From: Phytophthora colocasiae
Taxonomy: Eukaryota; Oomycota; Peronosporomycetes; Peronosporales; Peronosporaceae
Direction of reading: 5' to 3'
Assembly: GCA_018806915.1 (NCBI GenBank)
Contig: JAGKQI010000098.1
Location: 1,612,001 to 1,676,000, forward strand
DNA length: 64,000 bases
Shown here piece after piece: positions 33,929 through 44,520 of this stretch (the first letter of the stretch is position 1; each line of letters starts with the position of its first letter). The notes below the pieces were generated by a model. The model was not told where the DNA came from and did not search any database. It was given only the letters and a program-made list of their open reading frames with translations. A program made the translations under genes and the position numbers.

Positions 33929-35061
33929 GCAAGCCGACGTAGAACACCGGGTGTGTTCGCATCCGCTTTGGCAAGTCAAGCGTGTATGCCAGGCCCTTCT
34001 TGGCCACGACCGTAAATGGTCCGATGAAACGCGGACGCAATTTCGTCTTAAAGACATTTGACACTGCATGTGTAGGTAGGTTCTTAGCGTTTAATAAAAC
34101 CTGGTCACCGACCTTAAATTCCCATACATTGCTTCTACCTTTTGTATCCGCTTGTTCCTTCTGAACGTCTTGGCTTTCAGCCATCGCGTCACGTACACGG
34201 CGTAATACGCTCAATCTCACCGAGAGGAAGTCATCGACTTGTTTACGCACAGCAGAAGGGCTGATATCAGCAAGCTCGGAGTCGAGCGACGGCACAGCCT
34301 CTCCCCCACCAAGCCCAAGGCTACCGCGTGGCGGAGTGAGCGGAACGCGCGGGTGCGCAAGGCCGTTCAAGTAGAACGGGGTGAAGCCTGTCGAGGCATG
34401 CACCGCATTGTTCATGGAGAACTCAACGAGAGGGAGCATAGCGCTCCAACGCTTCGGCGTTTCAGCGCATACGCTGCGGAGGATGTCCTCCAGAACGCGG
34501 TTCACGCGTTCGGTCTGACCGTCGGTCTGCGGATGGTCCGCCGTGGACATGTCCAGTCGAGTGCCCAGCACCTTGAAGACGGACGTCCAGAAGTGACCCG
34601 TGAAACGGGGATCTTGATCCGAGACAATGGTCTCAGGCAGCCCATGCTGGCGGAAGACCCGATCGATGAAGATCGTCGCTGTACCAGCACCATCGACGGT
34701 GTCCGGCACAGCCGCATAGATGAGCCATCTTGCTCAGACGGTCAGCAAAGACCACCACGCCCGTGTTGCCTGCCGAGTCCTTCGGCAGGCCAAACACTAA
34801 AGTCCATACTTATGGACTGCCAACACCCAGAGGGTACAGGTAAGCTCGCCAAAGGCGCAGCCGCATGCGGCGAGGGTTTAACCCGCTGACACGTCTCGCA
34901 CGTGCGCACATATGTGCTGACCCACTTGTACATCTTCGGCCCACCAGTACATGGAGCTCACCGGGCCGTACGTCTTCTCGCGACCGAGGTGGCCGCCTGT
35001 GGGTGTCGTGAGCCTCATAGAGGATACGGTACTTCAGATCCTCATCGTGAGGAACTACCAC
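33357..35061 (-). pseudogene. Integrase and chromodomain of chromovirus
   Basis: Integrase inserts the cDNA into the host genome. The N-terminal zinc-binding part is split between frames around 35061-34742 (VRTCETCQRVK with CX2C, then SISMDF with the first catalytic Asp). From 34709 one frame stays open for 450 codons: VSDQDPRFTGHFW gives the second Asp, QTDGQTERVNRVLE the catalytic Glu, followed by the GPF-type region (RPRFIGPFTVV). The C-terminal chromodomain lies at about 33560-33375 (HYHVERLMARR, YLVKWRGYPHSQNSWE) and in this lineage guides insertion to histone-marked chromatin. One frameshift separates the zinc region from the core. Confidence 0.85.
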
Positions 35062-35151
35062 TCGTGGTGGGTCATCCTGACCCGTGCTGTAGTACAGCAG
35101 ACCGCCTTCAGGCTGTAGCGTTGGAGTCTCGCCTTTGGGCGTCGTGACAAG

Positions 35152-36652
35152 TCACCTTTGAGTCTTTAAACTCATCGCTCCCAGAGCTTGGAGCAACGCG
35201 ACACAAGAGTCGTCCTGAGCGTACGCTGCTCGAACCATGTCCGTCACGGACGACGTCACCGAGGTGACATGAGATAACTCATAGTCCGGGCGACGTGATA
35301 ACGCGTCAGCGAGGACGTTCTGCCTGCCAGGCTTGTACTTCCACCTCGAAGTTATACTCCGCAAAGAAGGAGAGCCATCGGGCCATCCTCTGCGAGAGGT
35401 GAGGCGACTGCGTCGCTGTGCGTAGTGACGCATGATCCGTGTAGATCACAAACGGCTTGGAGCCGAGCAGGTGAACCCTGAATTTGACGAGAGCGTACTT
35501 CATCGCAAGTAGCTCCTTGTCATGAACTGGATAGTTCTTCTCAGCAGCCTTGAGCTGTCGCGACTCAAACGCAATGACGCGTTCGCGCCCTTCGGCGTCC
35601 GCTTGTAGCAAAGCACTGCCGATGGCAAAGTCAGAGGCGTCACAGACGACAATAAACGGACGAGCGGGGTCTGGCAGCGCCAGCTATCGGTGCCTGAAAC
35701 AGGCTATCCTGATACAAGTGAACGCATTCTCGTGCTCGGCACGCCATACCCACTCGGCATCCTTCTTAAGGAGATCCGTCAGTGGCCGAGCCAACTCAGC
35801 GTAGTTCTCGCTGTACTTGTGCAAGTAGTTGGCCAAACCCAGCCACTTACGCAAGTCCTTCTGGTTCAAGGGAACCGGCCAATCCACAATGGCCTTGACC
35901 TTTGCTGGATCAGCACGAAGGCCATGCTTCCCAATGAAGCACCCTAGGAAGGGGATTTCTTCCGCGCCAAAGACGCACTTGTCTGCGTTGGCGTACAGCT
36001 TGTTCGTGCGCATGCACTCGAGCACAGCTCTCACGTGTTCCACGTGCACCTCAACGTCAGTCTTGCCGTGTTCGGCCTGACTGTGGACGAACACGTCGTC
36101 AAAGTACGTTTGTGCGAATGCCCGTAGGGGCCTGAACAGCTGCGTCACTAGACGATTGAACGTTGCGGGCGCGTTCGAGAGCCCTTGGGGCATGACGAGC
36201 CACTCCCAGAGCATACCGCTCGGGGTGCTCACCGCTGTAAGCGGAATATCACTGGCTCGCATGAGCAGCTGATAGTACCCATCGACTAAGTCGAGTGCAC
36301 TGTACATGGTGCAACCCACCATGTTGTTCTGAAGAACATCCTTCCTAGGAATCGGCGTCTGCGCCGGAATCGTGGCAGTGTTGAGCTTGTTAAAAGCGTG
36401 AACGATACGCCACTTGCCATTCGGCTTTCTGACACAGAACGTTGGCGCGGAATGCGGAGACTTGCTCTCGCGCACGAGACCCGCCGCGTGCTTCGCACGG
36501 AAGAAGGCGTCAATGACGTCGCATTGCTCTTTAGGAAGAGGCCACTGTCGGGTCACGCAGTACTTAGTTCCGGGAACTAAGTCGATCTCATGACGAACGC
36601 CTCGGTCGGGAGGCAGGCCACTCGGTGGTTCGCTTCGAGACAACGTCTCCAT
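35152..36652 (-). pseudogene. Reverse transcriptase and RNase H of chromovirus
   Basis: From 36652 the RT shows HAFNKLNTATIP, the substrate-gate region LDLVDGYYQLLM, MPQGLSNAPATFNRLV and the catalytic box TYFDDVFVHS, then the connection region WLGLANYLHKYSENYAEL. The frame stops at 35684 and resumes at 35611 in the same phase with RNase H (VIAFESRQLKAAEKNYPVHDKELLA, VIYTDHASLRT). It then shifts to GRQNVLADALSRRPDYE near 35290. The polymerase motifs are intact, but the reading frame is broken at least twice. Confidence 0.88.
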
Positions 36653-37057
36653 ATTCCTTCAGCAAGGAGTGGAAGGGATCCGAGGGATTCTTGAGATCTC
36701 GATCCACTCCTGGCGTTCAACGCCTTCTTGACTTCGGCCAAGACGGACTCGTCAACGAGGGACGACGAGTTTAACTCCTCCTCAGGTCGAACGATGACCA
36801 CCTCGGCGAATTCGCCAGCCTTCAAGGCATCGCCAAAGTCGGCGAAGGACATCTCTTCTAGCTCAAGGAGCTTGTCAACACTTGGCAAGTCGTCCAGCAG
36901 GACACTGCCTTCGGCACTACCGCCCACTCCATCAACCAGAGTGTATAGCTGCCCACAGCCCTCCGGTGCGTCAGCGCCGACGTCACGGATGACTCAGACG
37001 CAGAGCGTCTCGCCCGAAAGGGCCTTACGACGTCTTCGCCTGGCCGAAGATCGTCTA

Positions 37058-37335
37058 CTCGACGGAGTACGTGCCGTCGCACAAGTTTCGGCCTCTCTCG
37101 GCCCAGTGTCAGGACACTCAGCGATCCACTCGGTCGACGACCGATGCCGCTCAGCGGAGTACGTGCCGCTGCACAATCAATGACCGTAACAGGTCCAGTG
37201 TCAGAGACACTCAGCGATCGACTTGGTCCACGACCAGTATCACTCGACGGAGTACGTGCCGCCCCACAGTTCCACGGCCTGGTAAGGCCCGATGCCATCG
37301 GCATCCAGTGACAGTCCATGACCGGCGTCACTCGG
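37058..37335. repeat. 92-93 bp tandem repeat inside pol, about three copies
   Basis: The phrase CTCGACGGAGTACGTGCCG recurs at 37058, 37150 (with AGC for GAC) and 37243. It lies between protease and RT and in the element's sense frames encodes repeats of AARTPxSxxGRxPS-RSLSV. Array length could differ between copies of the element. Confidence 0.75.
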
Positions 37336-37533
37336 GTTACGTGAGCTTTGCCCCCACGTTGACTCACTACCAACCAGCGCTATGCGCTCAACAGGAGCTG
37401 CGATCCTCGCACTCGGTGCTGTCCACTAACTCAGACACACCGACTTGCATCATTGCCGACTCGGCTCGATGCTCGCGCCAATAGCGCTTCTGCTTCCCTA
37501 GCAGAGGTGGGTTCATGACTCGCCAAAGCTCCA

Positions 37534-38028
37534 CTAGGAGAAGTGCGTAGCACCTAAGGTCTTCGACCTCCAGTCGATCCATGGCTCGTGGCGCTCCAGC
37601 CACGCCATACCAAGGATGAGGTCGTACCTCGAATCCAGGTCCAAGACCAAGCAGCGTTCCACGCTGTCGAAGTCCAGGAACTTCAGCCGTAGGTCCATCG
37701 GGACCTTGGCTGCCGTGACACGGACGCCCGTCGCTAGACGGACAGTGACAGTGTCACCTCTTCGCGCTCGAAGCGCCTCAGCATATTGCTGACTACCCTC
37801 AACGGTGGAGCGTCTGACGTAGTTGCCAGACGCTCCTGAATCGATCAACACGATCCACGGCTTCTCGAAGCCCTTCACGTCCACATGGACGACCAGCAAG
37901 CCCTGCTTGCTCACACGTTCCGTGTTCAAGAGCACGGAGCTCTTCGGGGCTGAGCCCCAGTGCCTCTCACGCACTGCAGAACTCAGTTCTTCCCCAGTAG
38001 ACCGCCCCGCGTCTGCAGGAGCCGTCAT
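37534..38028 (-). pseudogene. Retropepsin-like protease of chromovirus
   Basis: 164 codons with the active-site motif VLIDSGASGNYVRR and the second conserved segment YDLILGMAWLERHEPWIDW. Its upstream join to the zinc-knuckle region needs a frameshift, so the Gag-Pol precursor is broken here. It would process the precursor during particle maturation. Confidence 0.8.
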
Positions 38029-38986
38029 TCCTGGGCAGAGCCCAAAGCGGGACCCGCGACAGGGTTGCGGCCATTCTGGCCGGCGCGCTCTTTGCGCAGA
38101 GGGCAGTTGGGCCTCAGGTGTGTGGGACTACCACACGTGTAGCACCGACGAGTGCTCATACGCTGCACCGCAGCTCGTAGCTCGGCTACTTCATCTTCAG
38201 CATAGCTGAGGTCCATGGGTTCAGGTCCCCGGACCCTGTGCTATTAGCACCGACCCTCGACAACTTAAAGTTGTGTTCAGCATTCAATGCCACGCTAACA
38301 GCGTCCTCGAAGGTGCGAGGATTCTGACGGAATGCCTCCGTCCTGGCCACGCCAGCTCTCAGACCTTCCATGAAGATAGTCACAGTGACCACCTCAGGTA
38401 GAGGATCGGCAGCCATGCCGGCAATGAGCGTGCCCAGCTCTTGGACATAGTCCACCAGGTCCTTCTTGCCCTGTCGGCAAGCGAGGAAGCGTGACCGCAC
38501 GCGATACGCCTGGTTAGGTGGAGCAAATACTTGCGTAAGTTTGGCCTTAAGCTCACCCCAAGTGGGGAAGGCCATTTCTACCGACGTCCCAGACGTCAAG
38601 GCCCATTCTCGTGCTCGACCTTCGAGCTTAGAGATGGCGAACGCCACGCGTTGGCCTTCCAACTGGAGCATAGCGGCCCCCCATGGCCATCTCGACCTCT
38701 CGGGTCCACAATAGGAGGTTCTCTCCTTCGTGCCCGTGAAAGGTCTTCACGCTGAGCGTGACGGGCTTAGCTCTCAGGCAGGATTAACTCCTTTTACATT
38801 CCGCTGAATGTGCTCAACGAGAGCGTTCTCGTACGAGGCAAATGCCTCCAGGCGCGCGTTGACGGCCTCCGGCCCTTGAGACGCAAGGTGCGCCATACCT
38901 TCAGGGCCCAGCAAGGACGTAAGCTTGTTAAGCGTGTCCCGCTGACTCGGAGTCAAGTGAGCGTATGCTTCTGGCTCCATTCTCAC
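38025..38986 (-). pseudogene. gag: Gag of chromovirus, three frameshifts
   Basis: ATG at 38986 opens the N-terminal part (AYAHLTPSQRDTLNKL) to a stop at 38774. The next segment ([19 protein letters not shown]) is in another frame. A run of six G near 38687 returns it to the first frame for the core Gag domain ([45 protein letters not shown]). Another shift near 38205 precedes the single zinc knuckle CYTCGSPTHLRPNC. The family architecture is clear and the gene is inactive. Confidence 0.85.
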
Positions 38987-39013
38987 AGAGAAACAGTCTT
39001 CAACTCAGGAGTT

Positions 39014-39035
39014 GGATTGACTACAAGTGCTACCA
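39014..39035 (-). promoter_or_regulatory. Primer binding site of chromovirus
   Basis: In element orientation TGGTAGCACTTG starts two bases after the 5' LTR, matching a tRNA 3' end of the form ...GTGCTACCA. Confidence 0.65.
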
Positions 39036-39037
39036 GA

Positions 39038-39427
39038 TGCAGCGGGGCTGCGTAGGTGTGCACGGCACAGAGTCCTGCTTGCAAGGCACTAGCCTTCGGT
39101 TCTATACAAGAACCAAGTAGTCCACTAAATACGGGACTCTCACAATCAGTGTCCCTATAATAAAGGAACTAACACTAATTATGTAAAATGCAAACTGATT
39201 TTTATTTATTTTATTGCCCTAATCCTGAATGTAACGGATTTAGTATCTAACATACTAAATCCTAATCAAATGTAATGTGTGGCTCTGAGCTAACAGCCAG
39301 CAACTGGCTACATGTGTGACGTGTGAGAAACACTATGTGTTGTACACGGATCTGTGACTTGTGACCTGGATGGTGTATACCACACCTATTGTAGCCAAGG
39401 CGCGCAGCGCCGTGTAACCCCGTTACA
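39038..39427 (-). repeat. 5' LTR of chromovirus (390 bp)
   Basis: Nearly identical to 31580-31989 apart from the missing 22-bp stretch and a 2-bp TG insertion near the outer end. Followed by the TSD ACGAG. Confidence 0.92.
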
Positions 39428-40411
39428 ACGAGTTCCACCTCGCCGACGCTCCAAGGGAAACAACTGTTCGGAGGATCATCAAGCATGCAGACACTATCAA
39501 GCGCAAGTTCGCTCATACCACCACAGCATCCAAAGGGCGGAATCTGTGTGCTAGAGAAAGAGCTGGGGCGTTTCGTCGACGGGTGTGAGGCTCGGAACGT
39601 GTGCCTGCCTCGCAGGCTGCTTACGGTCAAGCCAAGTCAAATCCTCGAAGAATAAGGGCATTTGCAAAGCCAATACATCAGGCCTCAAGAAACACAAAAC
39701 CAGAATAACGATGGCACTTGCTGCCAATGCAGACGGTAGTGAAAAGCGGGAAGTGTTCTTTATTGGGCGGCCACGGAAACCACACTGTTTCAAGAGGAAG
39801 GATGCAGATGATCTTGGGTTTGACTACGGCTTCAATAAGAAGGCGTGGATGACAAGATCGCTGTACAGTCAATGGGTACGAGCTTTTGATTCGGGAATGA
39901 AGGGGGCTGGTCGTCATTTTTTATTATTGTTGGACAATGCATCGTCCCATGAGCTGAGTGACATTCATAGCGTCCATCGGCTGGACATTCGATGTGGTGT
40001 TAGGGGGAAAGGGGGGGGGGGCTTCTGGACTGTGCTGTTTGTCAGTTCACTGCTGGAATCATCGCAACTTTGAAGAGTAGCTACAATGCTAAACACATGG
40101 AGTTACCAGTAAACAGAGCAGGCCCTGTCTGACAAGACACCAGCTGGTCGAAGCATTTACTATTTGGACCAATTACAGGCGATGGAGTAGATTAAGGAGG
40201 CGTGGGCACAAAGGGATCCGACAGTGGTCGCAAACTGCTTTAGAAAGTTTTTGCTAGTGAGAAGGAGAACGTTCCTCCCGGGAAGTCACCATGATCAATC
40301 TTTTAATTTGATGTACATACACAACCACCTCTGAAAATCAGTTTTCTGTACGGAAATTATACCCTCTCGCAGTTGAAAAGCTGACGATCCGCCAATTTCT
40401 CAGCGGTATCT

Positions 40412-40460
40412 GTACGGAGCAAAGGATGCACATGTACACCGCACCTAGAATCCAAGTGTG
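40412..40460. repeat. Right end of tRNA-Leu array insert, terminal remnant
   Basis: GTACGGAGCAAAGGATGCAC through CAAGTGTG matches the end of the long-unit insert and the first bases of the next unit. It marks where the array ended before later changes. No tRNA follows. Confidence 0.75.
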
Positions 40461-40789
40461 CGATCTCCACAACTGTGGTATCTCTGCCCCTTAAATCTTC
40501 ACGTTGAACGAATATGAGGAACGTATGCAGATCCTTCAAAGGCTAGCAGAAAATGAAAGGGACAGCAGATTGTGATAAAAATAGTCAGTCCACGGCAAGG
40601 GTCATAACTACACGAATATGGCACCGATCAGAGCATGAAGCATACGAATCGAACGATAGGATAACAAAGTACCTTGTGACCCATGCGAGTGCGCTTCAGC
40701 TTTCACAAGAAAAGTAGCACCATTCCGTCAAGACACCAGCTTTGCCCGGAGGAGAAAACCCTAGTCTGTAAACGGCTATGATTATTTTG
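40461..40789. other. Non-coding, no recognised feature
   Basis: AT-moderate sequence with only short stop-rich frames. I see no repeat shared with the array and no RNA gene. Confidence 0.5.
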
Positions 40790-42366
40790 TTGCTGAGGCG
40801 AAAGCAGGTCGAACTGGAGGGCGTACGTCGCGCCAACGGACACAGGGGGTCACACGCTTCGGAAAGAACACTATTTGTCGTGTTCTGCGCGCCCGCAACA
40901 AGAACTTAAGCACCGATTTCGTCGAGGTGAGGCTGCAACTTTTGCCCGTGTAGGGTTATTGCTGTGCACTAATAGTCTACGCCGTCAACTCGTGGTCGAG
41001 AGAAGACCTGCAACGCAAGTGAACTCAATGTTATTGTTCGCCAATATGTAGCTGCTCAAAACAAAGCCGTAGAGCATGTAACAGCTCAGCTCATTGTGGA
41101 AACCACGTAGAAAAGCTTACGGGCGTAAGCTACAAGGTGAGAACTATGCGTGTGTGGTTGAATGCGATGGGATTAACACACTTGCGAGGACAACAGCGCC
41201 ATTATCTCGCAGAAACTACAGGCAATGTGGTATTCCGAGCATCGTATTTACGAAGGCGCTAGTCAACCATCCCATAAAACTTGAAGTTTTCTTTGATGGA
41301 AGCTATTGCAACGTCAACCACGTCGTAAGACGTGGTTGACAGAAGATAAGGTGAGGATCTCAAAAAGCGGCCGAGGAGCAAGAATATGTATAGTTGGAGC
41401 TGGAATCGTGACATGCCACAGCAACATTATTCAGGGAGATTTTGTACCGGGTTCTCTTGTGCATTGGAGCTCGTCTAAAAAACCTGGAAAGGATGGCGAC
41501 GATGACTACCACGGCAACTTTGACGCAGAATTATTTGAGAAATGGTTTACGAAGCTGTGCGTCAGTTTAAAAGAGAAGTACGGAGAGTGCACCATTCACA
41601 TGGATGGAGCAAGCTATCACAAGCGCCAATTAGACCCGGCACCCACCAGGCGTTGTAAAGGGCCATTTACATAAGTAGGTAGAAGCTACATAGGTACATA
41701 CACAAAAGTAGGTGCAGTCACACGGCTAGCGTGTGACCTGCTGTCATGTTCTGATTGGTTGAAAGTGGGGAGCCAGACCCATTTCATCCAATCAGATGCA
41801 GACTTAGATTTGAGTGGTTCACAAGGGTAAGGAGGCCCTCGCCCCCGTCCCATACATAAACAGAATTGATTTTACCCTAAAGACAAGACTTGAGCTTATT
41901 ATTACAAGCTTCCTCTTATCTACGGTGTACGCTAGTAACGGTACCTCTTACCCCGTTACAGCCACGCTTGTATATCTGCCTTTAGGTTTTGAATTGAAAA
42001 AAAAAACTAACTTTATTATTATGTTAGACATTGAATTCGAACCAAGCTGGTTTGTCCTGCAGTTACTGGAGGTTGCCAACAAGCATGACTACTGTCTACT
42101 GTATACGTCCCCATATCGTCCTGAGCTACAACCAATAGAAATGGTAGGGGGGGGCGTGTAAACAACAAAATAGATCGAGATTCCGCCGACAACCTGGAGG
42201 ATCTTTCAGCAAAACTGACTGCTGAGTTTTGTCGTGTCAAGTCCAAGCATTGGTGCAAATTTTACAGGCGGGTGTTGAGATTCGAGAGGAAGTACATAAC
42301 TGTTCTCGATGAATGCGATCTAGTTGATGAAGAGGAGCAGGATGAGGAGGGACCCGACCCCGAGTA
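40790..42366 (+). pseudogene. Tc1/mariner-like DDE transposase, decayed
   Basis: A helix-turn-helix-like part at about 40800-40930 (TRFGKNTICRVLRARNKN) is followed by multiple frames. The DDE domain shows FFDGSYCNVNHV (first Asp, 41290-41325), WLTEDKVRISKSGRGARICIV, FDAELFEKWFTKLC, and IHMDGASYHKR (second Asp). After an insertion at 41654-41960 it continues with CLLYTSPYRPELQPIEM (third acidic residue, near 42100) and a C-terminal helix region ending in an acidic tail (DEEEQDEEGPDPE) at 42366. Stops, frameshifts and the insertion show it is dead. Confidence 0.7.
41654..41960 (-). repeat. Possible solo LTR inside the mariner-like gene
   Basis: A 307-bp stretch that does not fit the transposase. 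It begins TGTAAAG and ends CCCCGTTACA on the plus strand. Read on the minus strand it starts TGTAACGGGGTAAG, like the chromovirus LTR start. I could not find a matching target duplication (GGCGT against GCCAC), so boundaries are approximate. Confidence 0.4.
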
Positions 42367-43960
42367 GAACCTCTAACATCTTATGTTACGCTCAGCAAGA
42401 AACGAGGCGCTGTCCGTAGCTTCCGCCTCGGTCACGAATCCCATCCTGCATCACAGCTGCAAGGCAGACCAAGATCGGCAAGTTGGTGGTTCTCCTGGTC
42501 CAAGACGGCTGGGCCTCAGAGCAGTTCAGCAGTAGCTAACTTTCAATTCATTCCTACATTTACTCTATTCTGCTCAAGCCGCCGTCCCCACCTTCCAAGT
42601 GCCCGTATCCTCCACCTTGGTCCCTACATCTTATACTTCTAGGAGCAAGGCCGATTGTTTTTACCCGCAACAAATCCACACATGTCATTGCTCTAAACCA
42701 ATAGCCTTCCCGGATTGTATTGCCCGTTTCCCCGTCAAAATTGCCTCGGAGACAGCTTTTTCAAACGTCTGTATCGTTAAAACGACTGCGAAATAGCCAA
42801 TTTTAACGCCACAATCATGCGCAAAATGGGTGGTTTTACCACATATCTAAATGTTGTAGTAGGTTTTCTCAACTTTGAGCCAACTACGGCCCTTTCTTTA
42901 CTGGCCTCTCCATTTTCTGCCGCTATAATATATCGTGTCCGAACAAGTACACCCTGGTGAACGTGATGGCGAACCTGGAGCGCAGGTTGATGATTATGGT
43001 GATCTCTCTGGATATTACGATACGTTGGAGATCACAGTAATCGTTCTACAGATTGCGATATCTGTAGATGCCAGGTCCTCGGTTGGCCCAAAATGACTCC
43101 AGATCTCCTGTCAGACCAATCTTCATACGGGCGAGGGTTCATACGACCAATTCATGCTGTCATGATGCATGATGTGCCATCGCACAGCACGCAGTGGCTG
43201 CTATCGATAACACGTCGGCCAGTGCGTTCCCGAGATTTCTGTACGCCAACGGCAGGACTGAGAGAACGATGTAGCTGATGAAGACTACGACTACGATCCG
43301 GATCCAGACGAATCAGACGACGACGGACCCTTTAGCGTTGGTCGTGATGAAGAATCGGAAGTTGATGATGGAAGGCAGACCAGCGCGCAAATTTTGTTAC
43401 TGATATCAAACCCATAGCATCTAGGTGCCAGCATAATTTACTCGGAACAGTGCGGTATTTTCCTTTACTATTCGCAACCGTGACACACCGCTGTTGCCAA
43501 AAGATCGCTATGTAAAAGACTTCAAAGATGGTATCAAACACTCAGACAATTTGGCTGACTTGCTGATGTGATAACTAATGACGCCATTTACAAGTCCATG
43601 ATATGGCGTAGTGACTCGCGAGGAAACTCGCGAGGGGTACTCACACGCTCGGCGGACTCCTGACTGACGGAGGGGATACGACGTCATATTCCATGAACCT
43701 CGGGCGAAAATCCAATGGGCGCTTAGAGTAGCATTACTGTTCGCATGCTACGGCGGAAAGAATGTGAGGTCATGTTGGGGGTAGGCTTTACCCTCGTTTG
43801 TGTTTCGCTCGCGGACTTGACAATGCGGTTGACGTATGCGTGTATTTTCATATTAACACCGTTAGATTTGGGCTTTCTAGTCCATGTTTCGCTTGATGTA
43901 TCGGGGCCATTTCTGTATTGTCACAGACTGCTAGTGCTTGAGAGGTTCTTCTAAAGGGGT
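42367..43960. other. Non-coding or relic DNA with an acidic ORF trace
   Basis: Mostly stop-rich. Traces of coding at 42945-43095 (GERDGEPGAQVDDYGDLSG) and an acidic patch at 43270-43370 (DEDYDYDPDPDESDDDGPF) suggest the N-terminus of a lost transposon protein. A short direct and inverted CTCGCGAG pair sits at about 43616-43635. No family assigned. Confidence 0.4.
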
Positions 43961-43964
43961 ATCA

Positions 43965-44520
43965 ATCGGAGCGGCATTTCTCCCTTCGTCTCCGGTAGCA
44001 AGTTGAGGATGGTCCAGTATACGCAGTTTATCTTGCATTACGAGAGCCATGACAATCGCATGTACTGGAGGTGACGAAACTCACTTGATCAGTGAAGATC
44101 GATATACCTTGCTCTTCGATGTCTTGGCGCAGTCTCACAAAGACGACTCCATCAGCGCTTCCGGTGAGGTCAATCTACGCGACAAAGCCTGAGTCTGAAG
44201 CGCAGCCGAATGCATACCACATCAAGGCAAGCAACGTAGCGTTTTGGTAGTTGTTCGAGCTGGTAGCATCGAATACAGACTGTCCATCAGAACACGTAGA
44301 TTTCCTTTGTACACGCCACCACTCTCTTCGTAGTACCACCTTCCAAGTGCTTCAGGCACTGTCGTTTAAGAGTCTGAGCCATCTTGAGAAGCATCTTCTC
44401 GATTGAGGCTCTGCTCTTCGGGTAGGTGTCGTGTAACCAGTTTTGGGCATTCTGGTAGCTGCTCATAATGGAGTTGCAAGCTAGAGTGACCCCCCCATCA
44501 CCTTTCTGGGCTTGTAAGAT
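43965..44520 (-). pseudogene. Tyrosine-recombinase-like (Crypton-type) relic
   Basis: On the minus strand, broken frames give WLHDTYPKSRASIEKMLLKMAQ, LLALMWYAFGCASD, SADGVVFVRL and EEQGISIFTDQVSF, then a VHAIVMALVMQ-like piece. The order resembles repetitive Phytophthora proteins with a phage-integrase-type fold, as I recall them. The Arg usually seen in the GRASD motif is Cys here. In-frame stops and frameshifts make it non-functional. Family assignment is from memory of motif order only. Confidence 0.35.

Larger units (their letters stand above)
31580..39427 (-). mobile_element. Ty3/Gypsy chromovirus-type LTR retrotransposon
   Basis: 7848 bp with LTRs of 410 bp and 390 bp and a perfect 5-bp target duplication ACGAG (31575-31579 and 39428-39432). 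In its own orientation (minus) the order is LTR, primer site, gag with one zinc knuckle, protease, reverse transcriptase, RNase H, integrase, chromodomain, antisense ORF, polypurine tract and LTR. Domain order RT-RH-IN with a C-terminal chromodomain defines the chromovirus lineage. Many frameshifts make it inactive. It is inserted in the pogo-like transposase gene. Confidence 0.92.
31460..40075 (+). pseudogene. Pogo/CENP-B-type transposase, split by retrotransposon
   Basis: ATG at 31460 opens a frame (KGKWLTVPQKHAIL) running to 31579. It continues in frame at 39433 once one copy of ACGAG is removed, showing TTVRRIIKHADTIKR, the helix-turn-helix region. It then shifts frame near 39550 (LGRFVDGCEARNVCLP). 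From about 39660 the DDE domain appears: KTRITMALAANADGS, FYGF-like DYGFNKKAWM and LLLLDNASSHE with a catalytic Asp. Frameshifts and stops show it is dead. It would have catalysed cut-and-paste at TA sites. Confidence 0.75.
31331..40412 (+). mobile_element. Pogo-like DNA transposon, decayed and interrupted
   Basis: Array sequence stops at TA (31329-31330) and resumes at TA (40413-40414) in the same insert sequence, consistent with a TA target duplication. Both ends carry CAGATAC in inverted orientation (31340-31346 and 40405-40411), although the left one is 9 bp inside. The element encodes a CENP-B/pogo-type transposase and is split by a 7.8-kb chromovirus. Without that insertion it would be about 1.2 kb of transposase sequence plus flanks. 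Confidence 0.65.

Noticed and set aside
41649..41965. Confident solo-LTR call
   Set aside because: The ends look LTR-like, but no target-site duplication could be matched, so it is kept only as a low-confidence feature.
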